From Paraburkholderia hospita (GTDB lineage: Bacteria; Pseudomonadota; Gammaproteobacteria; Burkholderiales; Burkholderiaceae): DNA of 64,000 nucleotides. The first letter of the stretch is position 1. Every line of letters begins with the position of its first letter. The stretch covers positions 310,001 to 374,000 of the forward strand of contig NZ_CP026109.1 in assembly GCF_002902965.1 (NCBI RefSeq). Direction: 5' to 3'. Shown in pieces: positions 36,820 to 46,303 of the stretch. Made by a program: the position numbers and the translations under genes. The notes beneath the pieces were generated by a model. It searched no databases, was not told the origin of the DNA, and saw nothing but the letters and a program-made list of their open reading frames with translations.

Positions 36820-37487
36820 AAGGTCGTCAGGAGAAGGCGCGTTGTGACCGGTGGCCGGAACGATGCACGCGGTCCTGTCGATGTCGCACAGCTGTGTTCG
36901 GCGCCCGTGTTGCCGGTGCCTGAAGCAAAGTCAGGCGACGGCCCGCGGACAGATTAGACCAGCCATCGTGCAATGATGACCGACATGTGCCATCCAGATG
37001 CGTCAACGGCTGTCCGCAAGGCGACTATGCCGGCGAAGATGCAGACTCAATGCTGACCTTCATCTGCGAAAGGCTGCCACGCAACACGTCCACATTTGTC
37101 GCTCCATTCACGGCGCTGAACTGATGCCGCTGCGCGAGAAGGCTGGATATAACCGCGGCTCCGGCGAAGACCCATACTACCCCGGCCGACGGCTGCTGAA
37201 GCCAAGTTGGCCGCGCAGAGCGGCGCGGCTAGCACTTACGGTGGTGGTTTAAATGCTTCGTCAGAAGTTGGACGCCCGGCGAATCTAAAGCGGACAGGAA
37301 CGCAATGGAACCATCCCTGATCGCCGATTTCAGGCGAACAGGTCTGCCCCCAGAAAGTACCCGGCCTGAGCTATCCAAATCAAATAGGATAACTAATCAA
37401 CAATCGCTAGATTAATTTATGTTTAGATTCACTCTCGGCGGCACACCCTATGGGCAATCCGTGCGGGCAATAAAAAGGGCCATTTTT
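36820..37487. other. Intergenic region with AT-rich patch
   Basis: About 670 bases with no confident gene. From about 37375 to 37430 the DNA is AT-rich (ATTAATTTATGTTTAGATTC and similar), a contrast to its surroundings and similar to patches at 32.4 and 34.7 kb. Confidence 0.35.
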
Positions 37488-37673
37488 CTACCTTGACCCG
37501 GCTTTGCGCCATTCGGGCAACTCAGGAAGATTACCGGGATTGCCGGCGGCGGCCCGCGGCTTCGCCCTGCCGTCCTTCGTCAATGCGGGAATGGACGCGA
37601 GCGACAGCCGCATGCCTTTACGCGTGCCCGCAGTAGCATCCAGCTGCGGCTTCGGTTTCAGGGCATGGCTCAT
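37488..37673 (-). CDS. Small basic hypothetical protein
   Basis: A 61-residue basic protein starting MSHALKPKPQLDATAGTRKG and ending LPELPEWRKAGSR. It contains SLASIPALTKDGRAKPRAAAG. Low complexity and proline-rich, probably disordered. Its ATG overlaps the stop of the upstream gene by four bases (ATGA), so the two are very likely translated together. I do not recognise the family. Confidence 0.6.
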   Translation of the reverse strand: MSHALKPKPQLDATAGTRKGMRLSLASIPALTKDGRAKPRAAAGNPGNLPELPEWRKAGSR

Positions 37674-37975
37674 ATAAACTCTTTTTCGTGCAGATAATCT
37701 AGCAGTTTTTGCCAGCCGGGACTGTCGGCCCGAAGGTCAAACTCCATCAGCCGCTGACTCCCGTTTGCGCTCCCCCAAGCCGTGTCGAGAGCGACGATGT
37801 CCTGCACCGTCCGGCACGTTACGAGGTGCGGCGCGCTAGCCGTCTCACCGTCAAAGAGTTCCGCGTCAAACCCGACCTTCGGCCAGTAACGGTAACCGAT
37901 CATCTGCGCATTGTAGCCGCGACCACCTCCGGCGATCAGCGAGATCGAAGCGAAGCAGGGATTGTGTGCAGTCAT
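37670..37975 (-). CDS. Hypothetical protein coupled to 37488 gene
   Basis: A 101-residue protein with GYNAQMIGYRYWPKVGFDAELF, HLVTCRTVQDIVALDTAWG and GWQKLLDYLHEKEFI. It looks like a compact soluble protein. The start is uncertain: ATG 37975 has no clear ribosome binding site, and ATG 37903 inside is possible. It forms an overlapping pair with the small basic protein that follows. The size and coupling would fit an antitoxin/toxin-like or phage/plasmid accessory pair, but I see no specific motif. Confidence 0.6.
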   Translation of the reverse strand: MTAHNPCFASISLIAGGGRGYNAQMIGYRYWPKVGFDAELFDGETASAPHLVTCRTVQDIVALDTAWGSANGSQRLMEFDLRADSPGWQKLLDYLHEKEFI

Positions 37976-38241
37976 GGCGCACAGCGCGAACGAAATGGTG
38001 CCCAGAAAATGCGATGATCGACATGCAGTCCCTGCCGGAAATCCGCATAGAGCACTAATTAACAGGTGAAACCTGCAGGCGGTTCACGTCCCGGGTCCCT
38101 TCCCAGCCGCGCTTCAGTCCTCTGCGCTGGCGTATGACCGCTGACGCGGGCATCGGGGTGTAATATCTTGCTCACAAGGTCCTCCGCGAGCGGCGCTTGG
38201 GTATGTCCTTCGATGGCTACCAATCGACCTCGATGGAGCGC

Positions 38242-39387
38242 ATGGGGAACAGGATGAGGGGCTTGCTTCTGGCATGGGCATGCGCATGTATGCCGTCGGT
38301 TGCCACGGCGCAGGACGTGTTGCCTGCCCCCGCGCCTGGGGCGTTGGTCGCCGCGGGGACCTACCTGGCCTTAGCGAAGCGCGTCGTCGACGCTGCCGCA
38401 CAACCCGCTGCGCCCTGGAACGGGCCGCGCAACGGGCCGCGCGCGCAACCTGGGAAACGCATCGCCGTCGTCGCCGAGGATTTGCGCAACGGCGGCATCC
38501 TCGGCGTGGTGGACGGTGTGCTGGAGGCGGCCAGGGTCATAGGCTGGAGCGTGAAAATATTCGACTCCGGCGGCACGCCGGACCTGCGGCTGAAGATGCT
38601 TGCGAATGCGCTGGCAAGTCGCCCAGACGGTCTCATCATCGCCGGTGGCGACGCACGCGCCCTGCTGCCCGCGCTGCGCCCGTTTGCCGAGCGGAGTATT
38701 CCGATCGTCGGCTGGCACGTCGCAGCGCAGGCCGGACCGGTGCCTGGCACGCCGGTGGCGATGAACGTGTCGACGGATCCGCTCGAGGTCGCACGCGTGA
38801 CCGCGCTGGCGGCCGTCGTGCAGTCCGACGGGCATGCGGGCGTCATCATCTTCACCGACACCAGTTTCCGGATTGCGCAAGGCAAGGCGGATGAAATGGC
38901 TGCCGTCGTGCGTGCGTGCGGCGGCTGCACCATGCTCGAAGTGCGCGATGTGGCGATCTCGCGCAGCCAGGAACTGATGCCGGGCACAACACGCGCCTTG
39001 CTCGCGCGTTATGGCGGACGTTGGACGCATGCGCTAGCGATCAACGACATCTATTTTGACTACGCTGCTCCGGTGCTGACCCAGGCCGGAATGCCCAACA
39101 CCGCCATAGCCATGCTGTCGGCCGGCGACGGGAGTGAGTCCGCCTTCCTGCGCATCCGGACGGGCACGTTCCAGACGGGCACCGTGGCAGAACCCCTGAA
39201 TCTGCATGGCTGGCAACTGATCGATGAGTTGAACAGGCTCTTCGCCAAGGAAAGCGTCACGGATTATGTGTTTCCGGTGCATCTCGTGACCGCGGACAAC
39301 ATCGCCGCTGACGGCGGCGATCGTCTGCTCTACGACCCCGCCAACGGCTATCGCGACATCTATCGCCGCATCTGGCAACGCCCGTGA
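38242..39387 (+). CDS. Periplasmic sugar-binding-like protein paired with kinase
   Basis: A 381-residue type 1 periplasmic binding protein (ribose/galactose-like). MGNRMRGLLLAWACACMPSVATAQ is a signal peptide. The mature core shows RIAVVAEDLRNGGILGVVDG, VIGWSVKIFDSGGTPDLRLK, DGLIIAGGDA, GVIIFTDTSFRIAQGKADEM and AINDIYFDYAAPVL. ATG 38242 is chosen by signal-peptide length; earlier starts exist (38233, 38203). The next gene, a hybrid kinase, starts inside its stop codon (GTGA at 39384), so it is probably the ligand-sensing partner of that kinase. Ligand unknown. Confidence 0.85.
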   Translation: MGNRMRGLLLAWACACMPSVATAQDVLPAPAPGALVAAGTYLALAKRVVDAAAQPAAPWNGPRNGPRAQPGKRIAVVAEDLRNGGILGVVDGVLEAARVIGWSVKIFDSGGTPDLRLKMLANALASRPDGLIIAGGDARALLPALRPFAERSIPIVGWHVAAQAGPVPGTPVAMNVSTDPLEVARVTALAAVVQSDGHAGVIIFTDTSFRIAQGKADEMAAVVRACGGCTMLEVRDVAISRSQELMPGTTRALLARYGGRWTHALAINDIYFDYAAPVLTQAGMPNTAIAMLSAGDGSESAFLRIRTGTFQTGTVAEPLNLHGWQLIDELNRLFAKESVTDYVFPVHLVTADNIAADGGDRLLYDPANGYRDIYRRIWQRP

Positions 39388-42215
39388 AACTTCCGCTCCC
39401 ACACTCGCTCACCGCGCAGTTCGCCCTCGTGGTTTCGTGCCTGGCTGCCCTGGTAGTCGTGGTCGGTGTGACGACCATTTACTCATTGGCCGGTTCAGCC
39501 CACGCTGTCCGACAGTTGGCTGAAGAGCGGTTGGCGCGCCTCGAGGATGCACAGGACCTGGCGCAGCACACCTTGATGATCGAACGGCTGGCGTTGCGGC
39601 TCTCCAGTGACGAGACTGTCGAGGCCGTGCGCGAGACGCATCGGCACGTCATCGAACAGCTGTCATCCTTCGACCGCCTGGTGGACCGCCTGGCCTCCGC
39701 GACCGCGAGCGACGACCCCGGTGTCGACGCGCTGGCATTCCATCGATCGAGCCAGCGCTTCCGCAACACGGTCAACATCGCCGCGCAGGTGCGCGAGACC
39801 GCGCTCGGCGCGCGCGCCGCGCCGGCGTCCATGCCGCAGCCTGGCGCATCATTGGCCAGCCTGGACGCCGATCTGCGTGGCCAGGCCGATGCCCTGGCCG
39901 TCGCGGCTCGCCAGCAGTCGGACTACTTGACGCGCGACTACCGCAAAGCGGTCGAGCATCTGGCCGAAGATTCGGACCGCACGCGCAGGTGGGTGGGCGG
40001 CGAAGTTGCGGTGAGCCTGCTGCTCACCTGGCTGATCGCCCGCGTCTTCCTCGGTCGTCAGGTCGTGGCACGGCTGCGCCGGGTCAGCCACACGCTACGG
40101 CACGGTGATGTCGACGGGACACAAGCCGGCGTCCCGGTGCATGGCGGCGACGAGATTGCCGACATGGCGCGCGCAGTCGAGCAGTTCCTCGAAGACCGGC
40201 GCCAGCGCCGCCAGGCCGAGGACGCGCTGAAGGAGCTCAACGCCGGACTTGAGGCGCGCGTCGCGCTGCGCACGGCCGAACTCAGCACGGCGCTTGCGGG
40301 CCAGGCGGCCGAGATCGTCGAACGCCAGCACGCCGAAGAGGCCGCACGAGCGAGCGAGTACTTCCTGAGCAGCATTATCGAAAACATCCCGGATACGATC
40401 TTCGTCAAGGAGGCGGCGACCCTGCACTTCGTGCGCTTTAACAAGGCCGCAGAGGAACTGCTCGGTTACCGGCGCGAGGAACTCATTGGCAGGTCTGTCC
40501 ACGACCTGTTTCCGGCGGATGAGGCCGATTTCTTCGCACTGAAGGATCGTGCCGTGCTGGAGTCCCGGCAGATGGTCGACGTGCCGGAGGAGCCGGTTCA
40601 GACGCGCCATGGGCCGCGCCTCGTGCACACGATGAAGATCCCGATCCTCGATGTGCGCGGCGAGCCGCAGTTCCTGCTAGGCATCTCGCGCGACATCACG
40701 GAGCACAAGCGTGCCGAAGAGGAACTGCGGCGCTATCGCGAGCACCTCGAAGAGATGATCCTCGAACGGACGGCTGAACTGGCCCTCGCCAAGAAAAACG
40801 CCGATGCGGCCAACCAGGCAAAGAGCGACTTTCTTGCGCACATGAGCCACGAGCTGCGCACGCCGTTGAACGGGATTCTGGGCTACGCGCAAATCCTTAA
40901 GCGCAACAAGAACCTCGATCAACGCCAGATCGACGGGCTCACAGTCATCCAGCGTAGCGGCGAACACCTGCTTACGCTCATCGACGACATCCTGGATATG
41001 GCCAAAATCGAGGCCGGAAGAATGGAGCTCAACCTCTCCGAGGTTCCGCTCGAACGGTTCATCTACTTCATCACCGAGACGATCCGGGTGAAGGCAACGG
41101 AAAAGGGCCTGGCCTTTACTTGCGAGATGGCGCCCGAGCTGCCCGCAGGTGTGCTGGTGGACGAACTACGGCTGCGTCAGGTGCTGCTCAACCTGCTCTC
41201 CAATGCAATCAGATTTACCGAGCGGGGAAGCGTACGTCTGAGCGTCCGTTTCATGCCGCCCGCGCGACTCGGTTTCGAAGTGCAGGACACCGGTATCGGC
41301 ATAGACGAAACGTGCCTGGGGGCGATCTTCAGGCCTTTCGAGCAAGTGAGCGGCTCCCGCCACCGGTTTGGTGGCACGGGGCTCGGCCTCGCCATCAGCC
41401 AGCAGCTCGTGCGTCTGATGGGAGGTGAGATCCATGTCGAGAGCCGCCGCGATACTGGCAGCGCCTTCGCGTTTGAACTGAACGTCCAGGTGGTAGCGCA
41501 TCCGGCGGCTGTCGCCGCGCCCGAGCGGCTCGTGAGCGGCTACAAGGGGCCGCGCAAGACTGTGCTGGTCGTGGATGACGTGGCGGAGAACCGTGCCGTG
41601 ATGGTCGATATGCTTGCTCCGCTCGGATTCCACATTGCGGAGGCCGCTAATGGATCGGAAGCTCTGGAGAAAACCAGAGCCCTGCATCCTGCGCTCGTCA
41701 TGATGGATGTCGTCATGCCCGGGATGGACGGGCTCGAAGCCACGCGTCGCCTGCGCCAGATACCGGAGTTCGAGCAGCTGCCGATTGTCGCAGTCTCCGC
41801 AGGCGCTTCGGGAACCGATGCGGCGAAAAGTCTGGCGGCCGGGGCGAATGCCTTTATCGCCAAACCGATCGACTTCAGTGAGCTAGTGTCACAGGTCGCG
41901 GCCCTCCTGAATGTCGAGTGGAGCGACGAAGCTACAGAAGCGCAAGTCACTGGACCTGGCCAAACGGCCGCATCCGCTGCCGCTCCTTCTACCGGGACCA
42001 TGATCGCACCGCCGCCGCAGGAGATCGAAGCGCTGCATCGCCTGGCGCGACTCGGCGACATGCGTGCCATCGTGCAACACGCCACACACGTGACCGAGCT
42101 TGACGAGCGCTATCGTCCTTTCGCAGAGCACCTCTGCCGCCTGGCGAAGGCTTACCGGTCCAAGGCAGTCCTCAGCTTCGTCGAGCAATATCTGGAAAGG
42201 AGGCAAATCCAATAA
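39384..42215 (+). CDS. Hybrid sensor histidine kinase with PAS and receiver
   Basis: A 943-residue membrane kinase. Helix 1 is at about 10-32, a periplasmic part to 208, helix 2 at 209-228, HAMP at 229-282, a coiled coil, PAS at about 328-450, the HisKA H-box [20 protein letters not shown] with H489, the ATPase domain ([26 protein letters not shown]), and a receiver from about 730 with D775 in [11 protein letters not shown] and the conserved KPIDF. A 100-residue C-terminal extension ends [18 protein letters not shown]. The start is GTG overlapping the binding-protein stop by four bases. It should read the binding protein in the periplasm and pass phosphate on; the partner may be the NarL-type regulator downstream on the other strand. 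Confidence 0.93.
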   Translation: MKLPLPHSLTAQFALVVSCLAALVVVVGVTTIYSLAGSAHAVRQLAEERLARLEDAQDLAQHTLMIERLALRLSSDETVEAVRETHRHVIEQLSSFDRLVDRLASATASDDPGVDALAFHRSSQRFRNTVNIAAQVRETALGARAAPASMPQPGASLASLDADLRGQADALAVAARQQSDYLTRDYRKAVEHLAEDSDRTRRWVGGEVAVSLLLTWLIARVFLGRQVVARLRRVSHTLRHGDVDGTQAGVPVHGGDEIADMARAVEQFLEDRRQRRQAEDALKELNAGLEARVALRTAELSTALAGQAAEIVERQHAEEAARASEYFLSSIIENIPDTIFVKEAATLHFVRFNKAAEELLGYRREELIGRSVHDLFPADEADFFALKDRAVLESRQMVDVPEEPVQTRHGPRLVHTMKIPILDVRGEPQFLLGISRDITEHKRAEEELRRYREHLEEMILERTAELALAKKNADAANQAKSDFLAHMSHELRTPLNGILGYAQILKRNKNLDQRQIDGLTVIQRSGEHLLTLIDDILDMAKIEAGRMELNLSEVPLERFIYFITETIRVKATEKGLAFTCEMAPELPAGVLVDELRLRQVLLNLLSNAIRFTERGSVRLSVRFMPPARLGFEVQDTGIGIDETCLGAIFRPFEQVSGSRHRFGGTGLGLAISQQLVRLMGGEIHVESRRDTGSAFAFELNVQVVAHPAAVAAPERLVSGYKGPRKTVLVVDDVAENRAVMVDMLAPLGFHIAEAANGSEALEKTRALHPALVMMDVVMPGMDGLEATRRLRQIPEFEQLPIVAVSAGASGTDAAKSLAAGANAFIAKPIDFSELVSQVAALLNVEWSDEATEAQVTGPGQTAASAAAPSTGTMIAPPPQEIEALHRLARLGDMRAIVQHATHVTELDERYRPFAEHLCRLAKAYRSKAVLSFVEQYLERRQIQ

Positions 42216-42409
42216 ATTTGGGCCTTCATCGCTGCCTTTTTTGGCCGGAGCAGACTGTGATGCAGTGGTTGCCTCGCCCTTGCCTCTTTCGCACCCACCA
42301 TTCGTGCTGGCGCCGTCACTGGCCGCATGTCGAAAAAATGTGGACAAACCCGTTGACGAAATGCGCGTGGTACCGATTCATCCCTTCATTGCGCAGGGCA
42401 AGTTTCCTT

Positions 42410-43042
42410 CTACTCGACGATCAATCCGTGCCGTATCGCGTACCGGACCACCTCAGCATTGTTCGAAAGCCCGAGTTTCTGCATCAGCCGCATCTTGTGG
42501 GTACTGATCGTTTTCGCGCTGAGCGCATATGCATTGGCGATAGCATTGATGCTCCTGCCCGCCGCCAGCACCTGCAGCACCTGAAATTCGCGGTCCGAGA
42601 GCACTTCATGCGGCGGCACGTCGCTGCGGGGCGAGTCGAAGACCATCGCATCGACGAGCTTCGGATCGATGAAGCGTCCCCCGTCCGCGAGCTTGCGGAT
42701 CGCCGCGAGCAGCACGTCCGGATCACTGTCCTTGGTCAGATAGCCGGTTGCGCCCGCGCGCAGTGCGCGCGAGGCAACCTGCGCCTCGTTGTGAATGCTC
42801 AGCACCAGCACGGGCAACGAAGGCTGCTCCGCCCGCACCCTGCGGATCAGATCGACGACGCTGATGCCGGGCATCGTCATGTCGAGCAGCAGCAGATCTA
42901 CGGGGCAAGAGCGCAGCCTGTCGACCACTTCCCCACCGTGGGCTGCTTCGGCCGCGACGATGATATCGCTCGTGGTTGCGATGATCTGCCTGAGTCCTCC
43001 ACGGACGATCGCATGATCGTCTGCAATGAGTATCCCGATCAT
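42410..43042 (-). CDS. NarL/LuxR-family response regulator
   Basis: A 210-residue two-domain regulator. The receiver has IADDHAIVRGGL, the phospho-acceptor D54 in LLLDMTMPGI, and TKDSD near 105. The C-terminal LuxR helix-turn-helix reads LSDREFQVLQVLAAGRSINAIANAYALSAKTISTHKMRLMQKLG. ATG 43042 overlaps the kinase stop by four bases (43039-43042), so it is in one operon with the kinase 43039-44664, which is its expected partner. Likely a transcription activator. Confidence 0.95.
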   Translation of the reverse strand: MIGILIADDHAIVRGGLRQIIATTSDIIVAAEAAHGGEVVDRLRSCPVDLLLLDMTMPGISVVDLIRRVRAEQPSLPVLVLSIHNEAQVASRALRAGATGYLTKDSDPDVLLAAIRKLADGGRFIDPKLVDAMVFDSPRSDVPPHEVLSDREFQVLQVLAAGRSINAIANAYALSAKTISTHKMRLMQKLGLSNNAEVVRYAIRHGLIVE

Positions 43043-44664
43043 GTTCGAGGTCCGCCATCGAGCGGAACGTGAATCGAAACCGTGGTGCCCGCACCCGGCG
43101 CGCTGTCGACCGAAAGTGATCCGCCAATCAGCCGCGCGCGCTCGTTCATGCCGAGCAGTCCGTATGAATAGTCGCGGTGCCCCGTCTGCTGATCGAAGCC
43201 GCGTCCGTCGTCACAGACATGCAGTTCGAGCCTCTCCGCCGTCGAGATCAGCGTCACCTCCACGCGCGTTGCGTCGGCGTGACGTGCGACGTTGGTCAGC
43301 GACGCCTGCACGATGCGGAACAGGGCCGTTGCATCCGCGTCTGGCAGCGCGGGTTCACCGCCTTCGATGCGCAATTCGCAGGCAATGGCATTGCGCCGGT
43401 TGAACTCGTCGACAAGCCATTCGAGTGCCGACACGATACCAAAGTTGAGTGCGGCGGGCCGCAGATGGCTCGCAACATTGCGCACCATCGAGATCGTGCC
43501 TTCGACCAGTTCGCGCATGTCGTCGGCTTTTCTTTTCGCTTCCGCGTCGTCCGCGATGCGCATCTTGAGCAGCGACACGTCCATCTTGAGCGCAGTCAGC
43601 AACTGGCCCAGTTCATCGTGAATTTCCATCGCAATGCGCTTTCTCTCCTCTTCGCGGATCGCCTCCATGTAAGCGGACAGCTCACGCTGCTGCTCGCGCG
43701 ATTCGACGAGTTCGTGTTCCATCTGCTTGCGCCCCGTGATGTCGTTCAGACCAACGTAAATCGCCGGGGAGTCGTCGTAGGTCGCGACGCGCGCCGTCGC
43801 CATCGCCCAGAACTGCGCGCCGTCGGCGCGCCGGAACCGCACCTCCGCGTTACGCAGGCTGCCTTCCGTCCTCAGATGCTCGACCAGATGATCACGCTCG
43901 CCGGGATCGACATAGAAATCCTCGATATTGGCCGACATGCCTTCGTTCATGCCGAAAAGTTCGCGCAGCGGCTCGTTCGTGTACAGGATGCATCCGTCCG
44001 GCATCGACGTGATGCACAGCGGCACGGGACTCGTTTCGACAATCGCTCGAAAGCGTGCCTCGCTTGCCTGCAGGCGTGCGTCGGTGCGCCGCCGCTCGTC
44101 GATCTGCGCCTGCATGTCCGCGTTGGCGCGCGCCAGTTCTTCAGTGCGCAACGCGACACGCCGTTCGAGATCGTCGCGCGCTTGCGATAGCGCAGCCTCG
44201 GTTTCCTTGCGCACGGCGACTTCCGCGAGCAGTTGCCGGTTCTGCGCGAGAATCTGCTTGTGCATCACGCGCAGTTCGAGGTGTACGCCAACGCGCGCCA
44301 GCATCTCGTCGACGCGCAACGGCTTGGTCACGTAATCGACGCCGCCCGCCGAAAAGCCTTCGACGCGATCCTCGTTGCCCGTCAGCGAAGTCATAAATAT
44401 GACGGCGATATCGCGCGTTCGCTCATCACACTTGAGGCGCCGACAGGTCTCGAAGCCGTCGATGCCCGGCATCTTCACGTCGAGCAGGATCACATCTGGC
44501 TGCGAGAAGACCGCGCGCTCCAACGCTTCGATACCGTCGAGCGCCACCAGCACGCGAATGCCGCGGGCCTCGAGGCTGTCCACGACCACGCCAAGATTCG
44601 CCGGCGAATCATCGACGATCAGGATCGTGCCCGTATGCGCAACTGGAGCGGCGAGATGGCTCAC
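43039..44664 (-). CDS. Receiver-PAS-HisKA_3 sensor kinase
   Basis: A 541-residue soluble kinase of the NarX/DegS class. The N-terminal receiver (TILIVDDSPANLGVVVD, D62 in VILLDVKMPGIDG, KPLR) is followed by a coiled coil, a PAS domain (about 205-330, ITSMPDGCILYTNEPLRELF), the HisKA_3 helix (RIAMEIHDELGQLLTALKMDV), and an ATPase domain (LRPAALNFGIVSALEWLVDEF, VCDDGRGFD, YGLLGMNERARLIGG). No membrane helix. It overlaps the regulator downstream and the shrunken kinase gene upstream, each by four bases, so the three genes form a tight operon. Confidence 0.94.
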   Translation of the reverse strand: MSHLAAPVAHTGTILIVDDSPANLGVVVDSLEARGIRVLVALDGIEALERAVFSQPDVILLDVKMPGIDGFETCRRLKCDERTRDIAVIFMTSLTGNEDRVEGFSAGGVDYVTKPLRVDEMLARVGVHLELRVMHKQILAQNRQLLAEVAVRKETEAALSQARDDLERRVALRTEELARANADMQAQIDERRRTDARLQASEARFRAIVETSPVPLCITSMPDGCILYTNEPLRELFGMNEGMSANIEDFYVDPGERDHLVEHLRTEGSLRNAEVRFRRADGAQFWAMATARVATYDDSPAIYVGLNDITGRKQMEHELVESREQQRELSAYMEAIREEERKRIAMEIHDELGQLLTALKMDVSLLKMRIADDAEAKRKADDMRELVEGTISMVRNVASHLRPAALNFGIVSALEWLVDEFNRRNAIACELRIEGGEPALPDADATALFRIVQASLTNVARHADATRVEVTLISTAERLELHVCDDGRGFDQQTGHRDYSYGLLGMNERARLIGGSLSVDSAPGAGTTVSIHVPLDGGPRT

Positions 44665-45194
44665 GATGCAGTGTTCCCTTCCAGGTACCGCTCAACGAGT
44701 TGCAGGACCGGCTTCGACCGATAGGCGCGCGCCGGTTGATGCAGCCGCGCGGCGAACGTCGCATGCGGCGGATCGCTTGCCGCGATGCGTTCCGTCCACT
44801 GGGCGATGCCGTGCAAACCCGACATGCGTGCGAGCAGCACGTCGAAGTCCACCGCCTTGGTGATGGACGCGTTAGCGCCTGCATCGTCGCCCACGGCCAC
44901 GACCATCGGCATGCTTGCCGACTGCGCCTCGCGCACTTCAGCCGCGTGAATGTCTGCGAGGCGGAGCATGTCTTCCAGTTCCGGCTTCAGCTTCAGTTGC
45001 GGCTGATCAAGCCGCCATAGCGCTTCGCCGCGGCTGTCGCGATAGCTGCCGTCGATATCGACGAGACGGTTCTGAATCTGTGCGATGCCGCGCTCGTAGT
45101 CGCGATCGCGCTGCGCCGCCGTCGCGCCCAGCGTGATCGCGCAGCTAAAGACGAGCACCGTAGCGAGCAACCGCGCCACCATGCTGTGCCGCAC
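44661..45194 (-). CDS. In-frame deleted hybrid-kinase derivative
   Basis: A 177-residue protein that looks like two ends of a hybrid sensor kinase joined in frame. Residues 1-90 have a signal/membrane start (MVARLLATVLVFSCAITLGA) and a helical periplasmic sensor piece (DYERGIAQIQNRLVDIDGSYRD, LWRLDQPQLKLKPELEDMLRL). Residues 95-177 match the end of a receiver plus tail: VVAVGDDAGANASITKAVDFDVL and ARAYRSKPVLQLVERYLE, compare [16 protein letters not shown] and [18 protein letters not shown] in 39384-42215. PAS, H-box, ATPase and the phosphorylation site are absent. It overlaps the next kinase by four bases. It may be a relic kept for coupling, or a small membrane adaptor. Confidence 0.75.
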   Translation of the reverse strand: MRHSMVARLLATVLVFSCAITLGATAAQRDRDYERGIAQIQNRLVDIDGSYRDSRGEALWRLDQPQLKLKPELEDMLRLADIHAAEVREAQSASMPMVVAVGDDAGANASITKAVDFDVLLARMSGLHGIAQWTERIAASDPPHATFAARLHQPARAYRSKPVLQLVERYLEGNTAS

Positions 45195-45401
45195 GTAAGG
45201 AGCCCGCTACACCATGCGTCGAAAGCCATATTTCTCCGCGAGTGCCGCCGTTGTAGGTGTCCTGTTCTGCACTCTATACCAGAGCCCGCTCTACCGCGCG
45301 CACGTCGGCTTTCAAGCGTCCGATGAAACGACGCGCCCCCGCCCCGCAGCCACTGCGCCCTGCCCGCATCCTTGCGCGTTCTTGCCTGCGTTGTCCGTTT
45401 G

Positions 45402-45740
45402 CTAGTGCGGCACCTCGCACACCGTCATCAGCCGAACGGTGCGCGCTGGATGTTCTACCAGTTCGTCGATCAGATCGGCCATTTCGCACAGCGCGTGAAA
45501 GCCGTACGCGTCGAGCTGGTCCGCATGATGGCGCCGCAGATAGCGCATCGTTTCACCCACCCGCCGCAAGGCATCCGGCGCGCTGTCGGTCAACGGCCAG
45601 CAATGCAACAGATACGCGAGCGGCGTCACATTGCGCGTCTCGCACCAGGTGTCGAACAACCGCAGACAGAGCGAATCGACGCGCTCGACAACGTTCTCAC
45701 GCTCGGACAGATAGGCCATCATGGCGCGTCGGTTTGACAT
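45402..45740 (-). CDS. Hypothetical helical protein
   Basis: A 112-residue protein (from ATG 45740; other ATGs at 45761, 45722 and 45719) with NVVERVDSLCLRLFDTWCET, VTPLAYLLHCWPLTDSAPDALRR and AYGFHALCEMADLIDELVEHP. It is all-helical and rich in cysteine and leucine, with no signal peptide. Codon usage is coding-like and the HCWPL/HALCEMADLIDE blocks look conserved. I do not recognise a family. The start overlaps the end of the small frame 45697-45906. Confidence 0.6.
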   Translation of the reverse strand: MSNRRAMMAYLSERENVVERVDSLCLRLFDTWCETRNVTPLAYLLHCWPLTDSAPDALRRVGETMRYLRRHHADQLDAYGFHALCEMADLIDELVEHPARTVRLMTVCEVPH

Positions 45741-45906
45741 CGTGTTTCGGAAGCTCATCATCTTCGAAAAGACCTTGCATCGCAGTCAGCGCACACTCAA
45801 AGACGGGCGTGTGACATCCTGATTCGCGTGTCAGTAAAACCTTAACGCCATTCATCCAGAAAGCCCCGTCGGAGGTGAAAGCCCTTATATGTCGCTGCTT
45901 CATGCT
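45697..45906 (-). CDS. Small hypothetical protein
   Basis: A 69-residue frame starting MKQRHIRAFTSDGAFWMNGVK. It continues VLLTRESGCHTPVFECALTAMQGLFEDDELPKHD, which reads like a real small beta-rich protein; the tail may be a shadow of the next gene. Ribosome binding site weak. Overlaps the next gene by tens of bases. Confidence 0.4.
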   Translation of the reverse strand, partial: SMKQRHIRAFTSDGAFWMNGVKVLLTRESGCHTPVFECALTAMQGLFEDDELPKHDVKPTRHDGLSVRA

Positions 45907-46031
45907 GTTCCGGTTCAGGAAATCCTGACGGCTGAAATCAGCGCTTCCTGAGACGACATTCCGCCGCCGCCGATTGGGGGCGCGCACCGATCCCCCGTAG
46001 CATCGATTCATCGTGCGTCGCGGGGAAAGTC

Positions 46032-46277
46032 ATGGCGGGCAACAGATCGCTGCGCTGTCAGGTCGAAAAACTGGTCGGTTCGACTGGGGGCCACGGGGTG
46101 CGCGTGCGTCTGCTCGACCGCTCCCGCACGGGCGGAACATGCCGCGTGTGCATTCAGGTCGACCGGCCGACCGGATCGTTTTCACTCTTCTTCTTTCGCC
46201 ATGCCGACGGCGCATGGCACGTGTTTCCGCCGGGCCAGCGCCGTCTGGAGATGGGGATAGGCCGCATGGCGGCCTGA
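46032..46277 (+). CDS. Small hypothetical protein
   Basis: An 81-residue basic protein starting MAGNRSLRCQVEKLVGSTGG with VRVRLLDRSRTGGTCRVCIQV, SFSLFFFRHADGAWHVFPPG and a short helix at the end. It looks like a small beta-sheet fold. ATG 46032 is preceded by GGGGAAAG. First of four small plus-strand genes between 46032 and 47067, two of which are damaged. No family recognised. Confidence 0.55.
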   Translation: MAGNRSLRCQVEKLVGSTGGHGVRVRLLDRSRTGGTCRVCIQVDRPTGSFSLFFFRHADGAWHVFPPGQRRLEMGIGRMAA

Positions 46278-46303
46278 TCGCTCAGCAAGCCAGAGACACG
46301 CAC

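Noticed and set aside
42216..42409. GGCC-flanked T-run between the convergent kinase and regulator genes
   Set aside because: The stem is too short (four bases) and the loop too long for a believable terminator.
45214..45405. Plus-strand frame of 63 codons with a signal-like start (MRRKPYFSASAAVVGVLF)
   Set aside because: The AGGAG upstream is too far from the ATG and the second half is low-complexity; could be real but not supportable.
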